From Dipteris shenzhenensis (Eukaryota > Polypodiophyta > Polypodiopsida > Gleicheniales): a DNA stretch of 64,000 nucleotides. Each line of letters starts with the position of its first letter. Positions within the stretch are counted from its first letter, which is position 1. This document shows positions 24,094-34,763 of the stretch, in pieces. The position numbers and the translations under genes were made by a program. The stretch lies in NCBI GenBank assembly GCA_047967505.1, contig CM106541.1; one strand, 5' to 3'. The notes beneath the pieces were generated by a model. The model worked only from the letters and a program-made list of their open reading frames with translations. It ran no database searches and was not told the DNA's origin.

Positions 24094-24510
24094 TCAAAAT
24101 TGCAAGTGATGTGCTGGTAAAGCGAAGCATACTCCATGGATGCCACCAGGATCACAAGGGAAAGTGATATTTCCTTGTGCCTTGAGTATTGTGGCAACTC
24201 CATGATCATGTGGGTGGTAATCCATCCTGGCACGATCATCATCCGAAAGCTTCATAATCACAGAAGTCTTGGATGTTCCCATGGTGGTTGTTCTGCACAC
24301 CCCATTGTGCCTTGCTGCCCACTCGTCTCCACATGGGAAGCATTCATGGCTATGCCATATACCCCATTTGATAGCTTTAATGAACTGTCTTGGCATTGCA
24401 TCTTTAATCATGCTATCCTTACCAAATGGGAAGGACTGGAATTCACCATCATAGCTGCTGTATTTGGGTTCAAACAGCTCCAAAATTGTCTCAAACATAT
24501 AAGACAGCAT
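24094..24510 (-). CDS. Unidentified ORF at the 3' end of the small LTR element
   Basis: A 138-residue frame ends about 25 bases before the 3' LTR (left). It contains a PRQFIKAIKWGIWHSHECF segment and two Cys-containing stretches but no motif I recognise. Its codon pattern and position suggest it is the C-terminal part of the same product as the frames at 25640-27244, separated from them by the Copia insertion. It could equally be a captured host exon. Confidence 0.35.
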   Translation of the reverse strand: MLSYMFETILELFEPKYSSYDGEFQSFPFGKDSMIKDAMPRQFIKAIKWGIWHSHECFPCGDEWAARHNGVCRTTTMGTSKTSVIMKLSDDDRARMDYHPHDHGVATILKAQGNITFPCDPGGIHGVCFALPAHHLQF

Positions 24511-24707
24511 AGGGCTGTAATACTTGGATGCTGGAATACATATCTACCAAAATGTCTTCCCAAGAAACTGTATGTGCTGAAACATGGTACGTCTAGCCTC
24601 CAAACAGCCACAAAATCTGAAAGAGGAAAGTCAGGCCTACTAGGAGTCATGTAAGCACGGTCCCATCACGTGTCCTTGTCATATACCTCAGACCAAAAAG
24701 AGGAAGC

Positions 24708-25620
24708 TGTTAAATTACACGGCATAGCGGAACAGAAACTAAACAAAGAATAGAGAGTACACAGCAAACTAGAGAGGAACAAACTTTTCCTTCAATACTG
24801 ATGTAGTACAAATGATGGCTCCGTCCACCCGTGCGCTCCCACAGTGGAGCTTAGATGGCGATCTAGACAAATACTAGGTAAAGAGGTATTAGCTGGAAGA
24901 TCTGATTTAATCTGAACTGATCTAATGAAATGGACTGGGGAGGTCGCCTCTTTATAGCTATGAGGGCGGTACTCGGATCAACGTAGTCGGTGGAGTCGAT
25001 CAATTGACCTAGTCGGTGGAGCCGACAAGTCAACCTAGTCGGTGGAACCCACTAGTCGTCCATGGAATATTCAGGGAATATTTCCTATACCGTCGCCTCA
25101 AAGGCTCTCGCTCCCGAACCCCTACCAGGGGGGCTGCTGGCCCCCCTGGGACCCCCCAGCTGGGCCCCCAGGCCCCAGCAAGAGTAATGGGCTCCCACAC
25201 AATCACCTTTCTATCATCAACAGTCTCATTGATAGACCTCATCTGACATGCGAGTCAGGATCCATCCAGTGTCCCAGGCTCACACATGGCTTCTCCTCAT
25301 ATGGGGGCCTTACAACTTGAGCACCTTGGACCACTGGTGGTTACCAGGAGGGTGGGGCATTGAGCATATCTAACACCCCCCCTCAATGTCCACCCGTAGG
25401 TGAACTACCTTCTCGGCCCAATGCCGAGTCTCTGAAGATGACCCTGAAGCTGATCCTTCCCGAGTGCCTTGGTGAAGATATCTACTCCATTTTGCTCTGT
25501 TGGACAGTAGACCAATTCCACTACCATGTCAATGCTATAGCAAGAAGACAGCATAAACATGCACATGTCCCAAAAGCAATCAGCCATGTGCGTCCCAAAA
25601 TGCATGTGCTGACCCATAGT
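24708..25620 (-). mobile_element. Copia 3' fragment: LTR plus end of RNase H
   Basis: 24708-25375 has LTR form with inverted ends (TGTTA...TAACA), and a polypurine tract (TTGAGGGGGG on the minus strand) abuts its right side. Next to that, the minus strand codes for VELVYCPTEQNGVDIFTKALG (about 25440-25515), the signature end of Copia RNase H. There is no second LTR and no target duplication, so this is a 5'-truncated or deleted Copia element. Three copies of a CTAGTCGGTGGA unit lie inside the LTR at about 24980-25045. Confidence 0.75.
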
Positions 25621-25639
25621 CTAGAAAATGCTTTCCATA

Positions 25640-27244
25640 TTGATTGCATCTGAGCACCCTTGAACAAGTCATCTCTGCCATAATCCTCAAATACCATTAA
25701 CCAAGATCCAATCAAGCACTCTAATGAGTACCCTTTCTTTCTTGAAGGTGAGGCATGAACTTGCATATGTTGATGTTCAAGATGTACTGCAACTAAATCT
25801 GTAACAAAATTACCATTCACTGGCTGCATGCTTCTGGCCCTATTCCCAAACAACACCAACAGGTTGCATGTAACATGAACATTAAAATTGGACAGACAAG
25901 GCCTAGTCATACATTCTCGTGCAATCATTCTGTTCCAAGTGGCTCCTTCAAGCTCAGTTAGTTCTCTTGCAAAGCTGCCTCTGCTTAAGATCTCCATACA
26001 AGGGACAATTCCCAAGATTGATATCATTGTAGGGTTTCCAATCAGCTGATAAATGAGGTTCCATAAATCCTCATTGTGAATGGACTGAAATAGTGGCATG
26101 TACATAAGGTTGTCTAATACATTGCCCCTTAAAGATGATTGCATCAAAAATTTCAGTTCCATAGCCAAAATGTTGAAATCTGACAGTAAAGTGGACCCAT
26201 TTCCATCCAAGCCTGAAAATCTATGTCAAGCGACCAATCATTTCAATAATATGATTCCCATCTGTGATGGCATTTGGCAGGTGGCCATGAGTGGACTGGT
26301 AAGCAAATGGGTTGTCTTCCTGTGATACCAACATCTGGAATAACTGCATGCAATATAAAGCATCATGATGCCCCGAAAATAAATATGCCAACATTGGCCC
26401 AAAACCCACAGCATCACGCTGCATTAGGGCTGCAATCATAGCAGCTGAATCTTGGGGGTTGACTTGCTGACTCATCTCTGCCACTTGCTGGACAAAGAAT
26501 GTCTTCATGTATTTCTGAATTTCCAGCTCATTGGCTACTGATATATGCATGCCAATATCCGTCAATCTGAAAATGATTTTCCAGATATCACCCACATAGG
26601 TTTGTTCAGCCACCCTGACATGATGCATTGAAGAAAAATTATCTAGGTAGGCCCATGTAAGCATATACTACAGGTTAGACAAGTGTCTCGCTCGTCCCGC
26701 AACCCAATGTGTGTGTTGGGAATATAGCATCCATCCCCATAAATTTGTCCAGGCTGCATTTGCTGTGGATAGACTCCTTGTAGAGCCTCATGTCTACCTG
26801 AGATTGAGGCCAACTTCTCTCATAGGCATTGTGCTGAAACATATCTGAGAAATAAATGCTAGAGGGATGGGCTTTCCCAAAAGCATCTTGCATATTTGCA
26901 TTATCACCTGCTGAGCCATCAAACGTGTGCATTGCCAAGCTCTTGGGTGCTCCCAAAATGCCAACATCTGGTACTTGCTGTCCATATTCCTTCCTGCCAA
27001 TTGAGCTGCTATTTTCATTAGAACACTTATCCCCACAAAATCCTTCAGTACTTGCAGCTGGAATCACTTGAAAACCACCAGATTTTGGTCCTGCATCCAC
27101 AGGCATCATCAATGGCTCTGAAACATGGTGCTGCGTGCCAGGGAGTGGCATAACATGCCTGGACTGCCTTACAAGCATTGGCAGAAATGCATTTTCCTTA
27201 GTAGTTTGGCAGCTATTTTCATAGGCTTCTTGAGTGTGTGTCAT
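25640..27244 (-). pseudogene. Unidentified ORF chain inside the small LTR element
   Basis: Three successive minus-strand frames (26675-27244, 26221-26664 and 25640-26210) lie end to end and look like one product broken by two frame shifts. The predicted protein is about 530 residues and hydrophilic at its N-terminus (Ser/Gln/Met-rich). It then becomes mainly helical, with segments such as IWKIIFRLTDIGMHIS and LWNLIYQLIGNPTMIS. I see no Gag zinc knuckle, no aspartic protease motif and no polymerase motif. It may be an unusual Gag or host sequence captured by the element; I cannot decide between these. Confidence 0.4.
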
Positions 27245-28689
27245 AACTGCTCTAGGCTTTATAGCTTCGATAGTTGGCTGGTTGATGGCATTCGTATCTC
27301 CACTTTTAGCATAGAATAACCTCTATGTCCGTTCAAACATGTAAGGTACAACAACCATCATATATATCCCGAGCTTGCAAGCTACTTCGTGCTTGCAATG
27401 CAGTAGCCTGTGAGATTTGGGGCTTCTTTTTTTGGAGAAGTATTGGGATGACAGCGTGCAGCTTCAATGGGCAGAGCGTTTGTGAACTAGGCCCAAGAAA
27501 GTACTCTGATACCAATGTAGAAAAGGGGGTAGGGGCAGATTTGGAGTAAGGGGGATAGAGTAGCAGAAGGGGAGAGAGATAAGGGAAGAAGAAAGGAGAA
27601 GCGGTCGGGGAGAGAGAATGAGGTAGGAAAGAGAGGGAGAGAATGAGAGGGACTAGGGAAGAGAGAGAGAGGGTGAGTGAGCATAGGCAGGAAGGAGGAA
27701 GGGAGAGTAGATATGATTAGATGTCACATCAAAAAGTCTCTTGTACATGAGAGGATGGTACTTTTATAGTACCTCCTTGGCCCTTTAGACCCCTCTATCT
27801 TGCAAACACCCCAAATACTAATTATCCTAACCCCCACTAACTTGACTCACTTTTGGCCTTCATTATAGGGCTGGCATTTATGGGGCCTAGGGCTGCCTTT
27901 ATGGGGCCAAGGGACCAGCCAACCAGCCCCAAAACCCCTATAAATAGGGGGCCTCCAGGCCCTCTTTCCTGTCAGTTCTCCCAGCACTTCAGCCTCCTAC
28001 AGCTCCTCCTCATCCCCCTCTGAACAGCTTGACACTCACCCCCAATGGCCCTCTGACCAGCCTCAGCCTTTGGCAATAGTTCAGCCCTATGGGAAGGTGT
28101 TCACGCAGCGCATCAGACAGGGAGTCGAGACAGGGAACGGAGTAAGGTTTGGGGTCTGTTTCAGCAGCTCTTTTCAGTTATCTCTTACAGTTTTACACAG
28201 CTCATTCTCAGCTCTTTATTTCAATCATGTCTCAGCTCTCTTATAGGATCTATCACTCCTAGCTTTCACTCTCTCACTCACGCAGTAACCCTGCATTCCG
28301 GTGGACAGCACAAGCCTCTCCTTTGCCTTGCAGAAGCATCCTACATCATCCGTGTAGACAGCATCAAGGTCTCGGTATTGGTTGGCGTTGCCTCTCGGGT
28401 CTTTGGGTCTACTATACGTGTACACAGTGAGCTCTTCAGAAGCGCGTTTTCCATGCTCTCTCGAAGAGTGTTCTATGTATTTCTCAGTTCTCCGAGTATA
28501 AAGAAAATTCTCCCCTGATTGGGGGAGGGGGTCCTTAGTGGGTACAAGGACCCAATCGGTTGTCGACTCTACTCTCTCTCTGCCCTCATCTCCCTTCTCT
28601 CTCTATAGTGTGCAACGCTAATTCCTCGCTAAAGGTTTAAAGAAGGTCTTGCTGTGAATTACACGATCAGATTACTCTTGCATGTTACA

Positions 28690-28708
28690 TTGGTATCAGA
28701 GCTTTGGT
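28690..28708 (+). other. Primer-binding site of the gypsy element
   Basis: TTGGTATCAGAGC directly follows the 5' LTR and is complementary to the 3' end of initiator tRNA-Met, the usual primer for plant LTR elements. Confidence 0.9.
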
Positions 28709-30182
28709 CTGTATCCAACTTGACTACCGGGAGTGTATGGTTGTGTTGAGATCCGGAAAGGACACACAATCAAGCGCCATGGAAGGGTCACGAAAAGGAT
28801 TCACCCTTGAAGACTTTGAAGAGGAGAAAGACAACCAACAAGATCCGCTTCTGGCAAGTGCTCAAAAAGTGATGGCGAACCTTCTAGAGCAGAATCGGCT
28901 CCTCCCACAGCAACTCAAAGAGCATTCAGCCTAGCTAGAAGAAAGCAGAAGACAGTTGGACCAGACAAAACGACGTCTGGAGGAAAAAGAACCCGAAAAA
29001 CCGCTGGAAGAAAGAGGAACAATAGATTTCGAAAAACTGCTCTTGTTGATGCGTGAAAAATGCAAAAATGAGGAGGCACTGCCATGCGCAAAGCTCGCCC
29101 AGGCATAGAGGCAACAATAGCTAGACCGAGAGGCGATGCTTCTCCAACACAAACAGGTGTTAGCCGCTATGCAAGCAAGTTTGAGCGCAGCAGCCGTCAC
29201 CACCGTAGCTTCATCATCGACAAAGGTAACACCACTCACTTGGTCTTGTTAAGTATGATGGTAAGTGTGACCATTCAGCCATTTTGCAATTTATTCATCA
29301 GTTTGTAGCTCATTTTCCGTTAGTATGGATTCAAGATGAGCAAGACAAAGTCCACCTCGTAGCCCCTCATCTTATGGGTGAGGCGGTGACCTAGTGGCAA
29401 CATTGGGCTAGTAAGCATACTCACCCAACAACGTTTAAGACCAATTTCGTTTGAGCAACGTTTGTGGCCAACCTCAAAGCCCGTTTTCTTCCACCCCAAT
29501 ATATGCTTAACCTAGAGGATGAGTTTTCTCATCTCTCTCAGAATGGTTTGCTTGTGTTGACATACAGTAACAAGGTCATCACGCTGACACAGTAGTTGGG
29601 CGTGACGGAGAGTGCCAAGATGAAGCAATTCATTCGAGGATTGGACACCAACATCCATTATACCATTTGGAACTTCGACCCGACGGATTATGAGCGGGCG
29701 CTGACTCTCGCACAGAATCAGGAGATGATGCTGAACGGGGAAAGCCCAAGCAGGCCCAGAAAGATTCCAAAGCCCCGCAGCAGTCAAGCAACAAAGCAGA
29801 TAAGAATAAGAAGAAGGACAACCAATTCCAAAAGAAACACGGCCAGGCTTCTAGTCAAAAGAAGGAGTCCAAGCCCAAGGTGACTCCGGATGAGAAGGCT
29901 AAAGCGGGCATTATGGGAGGCTATCAACAGTACCACCAAGAACATCGCTGCTTTCATTGTCACCACATCGATGAACATGGCAAGAAGGATTGTCCGAAGT
30001 GGCTTGCCGAGAAGGTTGTGAAAGCGCCTACTTCGTCCGTCGCCCAATGTATTGGCACTTCCAACCCGCCTCCATCCTCAGCTACAAATGTTGCCTTCCC
30101 TGCTTTGAACAATGTTCCCACGGTAGTCTTTCAAGCTAAGACGGAGGGCAATTTCTCATATCAAAAGAAGGCGCTCATTTGA
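28704..30182 (+). pseudogene. Gypsy Gag, frameshifted, with zinc knuckle
   Basis: Capsid/nucleocapsid polyprotein. An N-terminal frame (28704-28934) is Glu/Lys/Gln-rich with coiled-coil character. The Retrotrans_gag core (PF03732) follows across frame changes around 29230-29760, including GEAVTWWQHW-like residues (as MGEA.T.WQHW), FVANLKARFLPPQY and KMKQFIRGLDTNIHY. A Lys-rich linker leads to the knuckle CFHCHHIDEHGKKDC (about 29949-29993), which has five rather than four residues between the second Cys and the His. Multiple stops are present (e.g. 28932-28934). Confidence 0.85.
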
Positions 30183-30560
30183 GCGTATGGCACAGCTAAC
30201 GGGCATCAGTTTATTGCCTTATTCGATATGGGGAGTTCAGAAGATGCCATCTCCCCTCAGCTTGCCAAGACAGTGGGGTGCACCTTGGTGCCTCACGAGC
30301 TAGTAGTGGACAGGTTCACACCCGACTTGCGCACACACATCACACATAAGGCCATCCATTTCACTTTTTCAGTTCAAAAGGCCATGTTGACACGATTTTA
30401 TTTTGACTCCTTTGATGGGATGCGACATGATCCTCGGGATTCAGTGGTTCTGTGAGCATGTACCGACACCTGATTGGCAACAAGACACCTTCACTATTGT
30501 GGAAGGTTTACCTGAGCCCGCCATGATACGCGGAGATGGGAGCATAGCAAGGATTCCGTT
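30183..30560 (+). pseudogene. Gypsy aspartic protease, damaged
   Basis: ALFDMGSSEDAISPQLA at about 30210-30265 aligns with the retroviral protease motif (ALxDxGAxxSFIS). The residue after the catalytic Asp is Met instead of Ser/Thr. The second conserved part, CDMILGIQWF, follows near 30420 in another frame. The protease would process the Gag-Pol polyprotein; the frameshift and the altered active-site loop make activity unlikely. Confidence 0.75.
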
Positions 30561-30599
30561 GATCTCGCATATTCAAGCAGGTCGCGCCACCCGCAAGAG

Positions 30600-31960
30600 T
30601 GCCATGTGTGCACTTGTCTACGTCCAGTGCCAAATCACTAGCAATTCAAGCCGCTCGTCCGATGGGAGAAGCAATGGTGGATCTACTCCAAGAGTTCCAA
30701 GACATCATGCTCCGAGATGATCTGTCACCCCAACTTCCTCCCAACCGACCGGAAGACCATCGCATTGATCTACTTTCGGACTTGACACCTCCAAGTAAGT
30801 TCCCGTATCGACTTTCCAAGTCTATGGAGGGGGAGTTAGAGCAGCAATTGTCTCAATTACTGCACGCAGGGTTCATTAGACCTTCTTCGTTGCCTTTTGC
30901 TGCACCCATTCTATTTGTGGCAAAGAAGGATAAGTCCGCACGACTATGTGTCAACTACAGAGCACTCAACAAGCTTACAGTAAGCAACAAGTTTCCTATG
31001 CCCCGCATCGAGTACATCTTGGAGCGTCTCAATGGTGCAAAATTTTTCTCAAAGATTCACCTCAAGAGTGACTACCATCAAGTCCGGATTTTTGAAGCTG
31101 ACATCCCAAAGACATCTTTTTGAACAGAGCGAGCTCATTATGAGTTCATCGTCATGCCCTTTGGTCTGAAGAATGCACCACCAACATTCAACACGATGAT
31201 GTCACAGGTATTTGCAGAGTATATTGGGAGTGCATGTTCATCTTTCTCGATGATATCCTTATCTTTTCTGCTACAGCCGAGCAGCATATTAAGGATGTAC
31301 GATGTGCCCTACAGTTATTACGTGATAACCAGCTATACCTCAACGCAAAGAAAAGTGAATTCGGCTTGCTGAAAATTCAATACTTGGGCTACATCATTAG
31401 TGCTCAAGGGATTCGATGGGACCCAGAGAAGATTCAAGCTATCACAAGTTGGCATGTCCCCATGACAACTCAAGAGATCCGATCCTTTGTGGATTTGTGT
31501 CAAGCATACAGCTCACACATGGGTGGTTTCTCGACACAAGGGGTAAAGACACGCAAACAAAAAGTTCAAGTCACAAGCAAAGATTTGCAGGCCTTCCATG
31601 ACTTGCAACGGCTGGCCACGACAGCACCGGTTATGAAGATCGCCTCTTGGGATGATCCATTTCTGGTAATCACAGACGCTAGCAATGTTGCCATCGGGGC
31701 AGTTTTACAGTAAGAAGATAGGCTCGTGGCATATTACAGCAAAAAGCTTGACGATACCGAAAAAAACTATTCAGTTTATGATAGAGAGCTCCTCGGTGTC
31801 ATCAAACATTGGAAGCCTTTCCTATACGGACGGACTTTCACGGTTAAGACACATCACCAAGCCCTTAAGTGGCTTCAGACAATGCCTAGTGCGCAATGGA
31901 GCAATCAGAAACAACGGTGGAGCCAGATATTCCAGCAGCTTGGGGGAATGATCAAGTACG
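30600..31960 (+). pseudogene. Gypsy reverse transcriptase and RNase H
   Basis: Ty3-type polymerase motifs occur in order: LLHAGFIRPSSLPFAAPILF, VNYRALNKLTV, then MPFGLKNAPPTF, then FLDDILIFSA (catalytic Asp pair, about 31237-31266) and YLGYIISAQGI. RNase H follows with VITDASNVAIGAVLQ, YDRELLGVIKHW and THHQALKWL. In the last motif the usual Asp-His pair reads His-His. Breaks: TGA at 31121-31123, a frameshift near 31231 and TAA at 31711-31713. Confidence 0.93.
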
Positions 31961-32199
31961 TTCCCGACAAAAACGACCCCGTTGTCGACGCCCTCAGTCG
32001 GAAAGGTTCCATCCAGACCATTGAGCAGGCCCCTTTACTCGAAATCAAAGGAAAGGATCTTGATAGCATGAAGGCACAGTATGCGGAGTCAGCAGAGTTT
32101 GGCACGTACTTCCAGCTAGCCACAACGCTTGCTCAAGGCCATTACTCATCAGAGGACGGTTGGCTTTTCTATAAGAAAAGATTGTGTGTACTCAAAGAC

Positions 32200-33490
32200 A
32201 AACAGCAGTTGCTTCTTCATGATGCCCATGATGCCCTTACCGGTGGTCACAGAGGTATCAATGGGACCCTGAAGAAGTTAGAGCGATATTTCTATTGGCA
32301 AAAGATGTGGAAGGACGGATACAACTATGTTCAGAATTGTCAGATATGCCAAAAGGTCAAGGCTTCCCACAAGAAAGCGGGCTTACTTATGCCATTGCCA
32401 ATCGCCGACGGTCCTTTTCAAGACATAGGTATGGATTTCGTGGGGCCACTTCCAGCATCCGCAGGTACGCGTAATACTCAATGTCTTACTATTGTTTGTC
32501 GCTTTAGTGAATATTGTATGCTTATCCCTGCAAACAAACGGCCAGCGCTAAGATGTAGCTCATTTGTTTATCAAGTATTGGTATCCCATTGGAGGGTTGC
32601 CAAAGACCATCACATCCGACAGGGACTCCAAGTTTACGTCCAACTTTTGACGAGCCTTGTTTGATAATTTTGGTACTAAGCTACAAATGTCCAGCACTTT
32701 CCATCCACAATCGAACGGCGAGACAAAAAAGTATAATGGTATGGCGTTTGATATTTTAAAAGCATATTATCATGATGCTCAGGGAAAGTGGGAGCAGTTT
32801 CTTCCACTTGTGCAAGCCATTCTGAACGATACCTATTCTTCGAGTATTGGTCGCACACCTTATGAAGCAGTGTTTGGACGGCAGTTTACATCACTCCTCA
32901 CCCAAATGGTGCCTCCATCTCTTGAAGCCAACAAAACCACTGAATCAATGGTAGAGATTATGGCATCCGTGAAAAGCTGCATCGCCAAAGCTCAAGCATC
33001 GTATACACGCTAGGCTAACAAACCCAGACGAGATGTCCAGTATAAAGAGGAGCAATGGGTGTATTTATGCATTATCAAGCAAAGATTGAAGCAGGTGGAC
33101 AAGCGATGCCCTAAGCTGTCGTTCAAGAGCTTCGGACCATTCCCTATTATTATGAAGATCAACGATGTCTCAATGAAGTTACGCCTTCCAGACAGTTAGA
33201 CTATGCACAATGTGTTTCATGTAGCTTGGTTGAAGCCATATTTTGGACCTCCTCTTTCGGAGATTTCCGACAAGCAACAACCTGAAGTTCTTGATGAAGC
33301 CGAAGTTTTGCAACCAGAACAGATCCTTCTTCATAAATCCAAGCATGGGTCAAGACGCAGGATCCGAGAATTTTAGACCAAGCTCCATGATTGAGGTACC
33401 CATGAAGCAGTGTGGTTGGACGAAGATTTTTTCCAAGAGTTTCCCCAGATATTAGCCGACTACTTGGAAGCAATGAACCTACCGCCAAGT
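32200..33490 (+). pseudogene. Gypsy integrase with C-terminal chromodomain-like module
   Basis: The zinc domain (HDAHDALTGGHRGINGTL, then CQICQKV) is followed by the core with DIGMDFVGPLPAS, the second Asp near 32615 in another frame (TSDRDSKFTS) and HPQSNGETKKYN carrying the catalytic Glu (about 32700-32735). After the core, frames near 33230-33490 give PYFGPPLS and a segment resembling the C-terminal chromodomain of chromoviruses, ending LADYLEAMNLPPS. Frameshifts and stops occur near 32510, 32645, 33010 and 33200. Confidence 0.88.
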
Positions 33491-33504
33491 TAAGAATGAG
33501 GGAA

Positions 33505-34758
33505 TGTCACGTGCACCCTTGCACGTGGGTGCAAAGTGACACACTGGCTACATCGACAAGTGCGTAGTAGTTCCCTAATAGGAGATTTTGTCGTATGATG
33601 TGACCCCTTTGTGAGCCGTTGTCCAGGGACAGTCAAGCACAAGCTACGTAAGTCAGTCTCTCAGCCTTAGTTCAAGTCAAAAGATCAGTCCTTGTTCACT
33701 AGTACCCACTGGAGAATCGTAGGGTAGTGTTTCCGTCTTGGGTTTAGGGATAGGTTTAGGTCCAGCCTAGGATAGGAGCCCGTCTAGGCCCCCTCAAGGC
33801 TAGAACAAGTGAAGAGAATGGCAAGAGAAGGGCTGCCTTTATAGGCTACCCTGCACCCCTCCCTAGGCTGCCATTTATGGGGCCTAGGGCTGCTGTTATG
33901 GGGCCTAGGGCTGGCATTTATGGGGCCTAGGGCTGCCTTTATGGGGCCAAGGGACCAGCCAACCAGTCCTTGTTCACTACTACCCACTGGAGAATCATAG
34001 GGTAGTGTTTCCGTCTTGGGTTTAGGGATAGGTTTAGGTCCAGCCTAGGATTGGAGCCCTTCTGGGCCCCCTCAGGGCTAGAACAAGTGAAGAGAATGGC
34101 AAGGGAAGGGCTGCGTTTATAGGCTACCCTGCACCCCTCCCTAGGCTGCCATTTATGGGGCCTAGGGCTGCTGTTGTGGGGCCTAAAGCTGGCATTTATG
34201 GGGCCTAGGGCTGCCTCTATGGGGCCAAGGGACCAGCCAACCAGCCCCAAAAACCCTATAAATAGGGGGCCTCCAGGCCCTCTTTCCTCATTCAGTTCTC
34301 CCAGCACTTCAGCCCCCTACAGCTCCTCCTCAGCCCCCTCTAAACAGCCTGACACTCACCCCCAGTGGCCCTCTGACCAGCCTCAGCCTTTGGCATCAGT
34401 TCAGCCCTCAGCAAAGGTGTTCACGCAGCGCATCAGACGGGGAGCCGGGACAGCGAATGGAGTAAGGTTTGGGGTCTGTTTCAGCAGCTCTTTCTTACAG
34501 TTCTGCACAGCTCATTCTCAGCTCTTTATTGCAGTCATCTCTCAGCTCTCTTATAGGATCTATCAGTCCTAGCTTTCACTCTCTCACTCACGCACTAACC
34601 CTGCATTCCGGTGGACAGCACAAGCCTCTCCCTTGCCTTGCACGAGCGTCCTACATCGTCAGTGTGGACAACATCAAGGTCTCGGTATTGGTGGGTGTTG
34701 CCTCTCAGGTCTTTGGGTCTGCTATATGTGTGCACAGTGATTACCGTTGCATGTTACA
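33505..34758 (+). repeat. 3' LTR of the gypsy element with internal duplication
   Basis: Begins TGTCACGTGC after a purine-rich tract, ends GCATGTTACA. The segment 33689-33966 is repeated at 33967-34244 (278-bp period, both ending GCCAACCAG); the 5' LTR has a single copy. Compared with the 5' LTR it lacks about 230 bp before the terminal GCATGTTACA. TATA box at 34257-34264. Confidence 0.92.
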
Positions 34759-34763
34759 ACGCA

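Larger units (their letters stand above)
23721..27867 (-). mobile_element. Small LTR retroelement with unidentified ORFs, inserted in the gypsy LTR
   Basis: LTRs of about 350 bp at 23721-24068 and 27516-27867 begin TGTAGAAAAGGGGG and end CATTACA (CATTATA on the right). The target duplication is GGGCT at 23716-23720 and 27868-27872. The primer site TTGGTATCAGAG lies next to the right LTR on the minus strand and a purine tract (TTGAGGAGGG) next to the left LTR, so the element reads on the minus strand. The 3.4-kb interior contains no recognisable Gag, protease, integrase or full reverse transcriptase. It has a chain of open frames of unknown identity and a Copia 3' fragment. Confidence 0.9.
23381..28689 (+). 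repeat. 5' LTR of the gypsy element (split)
   Basis: LTR sequence at 23381-23720 and 27873-28689 is separated by the inserted element and its duplicated GGGCT. Joined length is about 1.16 kb. It matches 33505-34758 but has one copy of a segment that is doubled there and about 230 bp near its end (28430-28670) that the 3' LTR lacks. A TATA box (CTATAAATAGGGGG, TATAAATA at 27939-27946) is conserved between both LTRs. Confidence 0.9.
23381..34758 (+). mobile_element. Ty3/gypsy retrotransposon (chromovirus-like) with nested insertion
   Basis: Complete element bounded by 5-bp duplications ACGCA (23376-23380 and 34759-34763). LTRs begin TGTCAC and end GTTACA. Internal order is Gag, protease, reverse transcriptase, RNase H, integrase, C-terminal chromodomain-like module, which is the Ty3 order. 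The primer site TTGGTATCAGAGC follows the 5' LTR and a purine tract (GAATGAGGGAA) precedes the 3' LTR. The 5' LTR is interrupted by another LTR element at 23721. Several stops and frameshifts inactivate it. It sits in the endonuclease region of an L1-type LINE. Confidence 0.93.

Noticed and set aside
28690-28708. Possible tRNA gene because of the tRNA-like sequence
   Set aside because: Only the short primer-binding complement of initiator tRNA is present next to an LTR; no tRNA fold. The same holds for the sites near 5024-5034, 2596 and 27504-27515.
23381-34758. Endogenous pararetrovirus or envelope-bearing retrovirus
   Set aside because: Domain order, LTRs, ACGCA duplication and the integrase are those of a Ty3/gypsy retrotransposon; no movement protein or envelope-like frame is seen.
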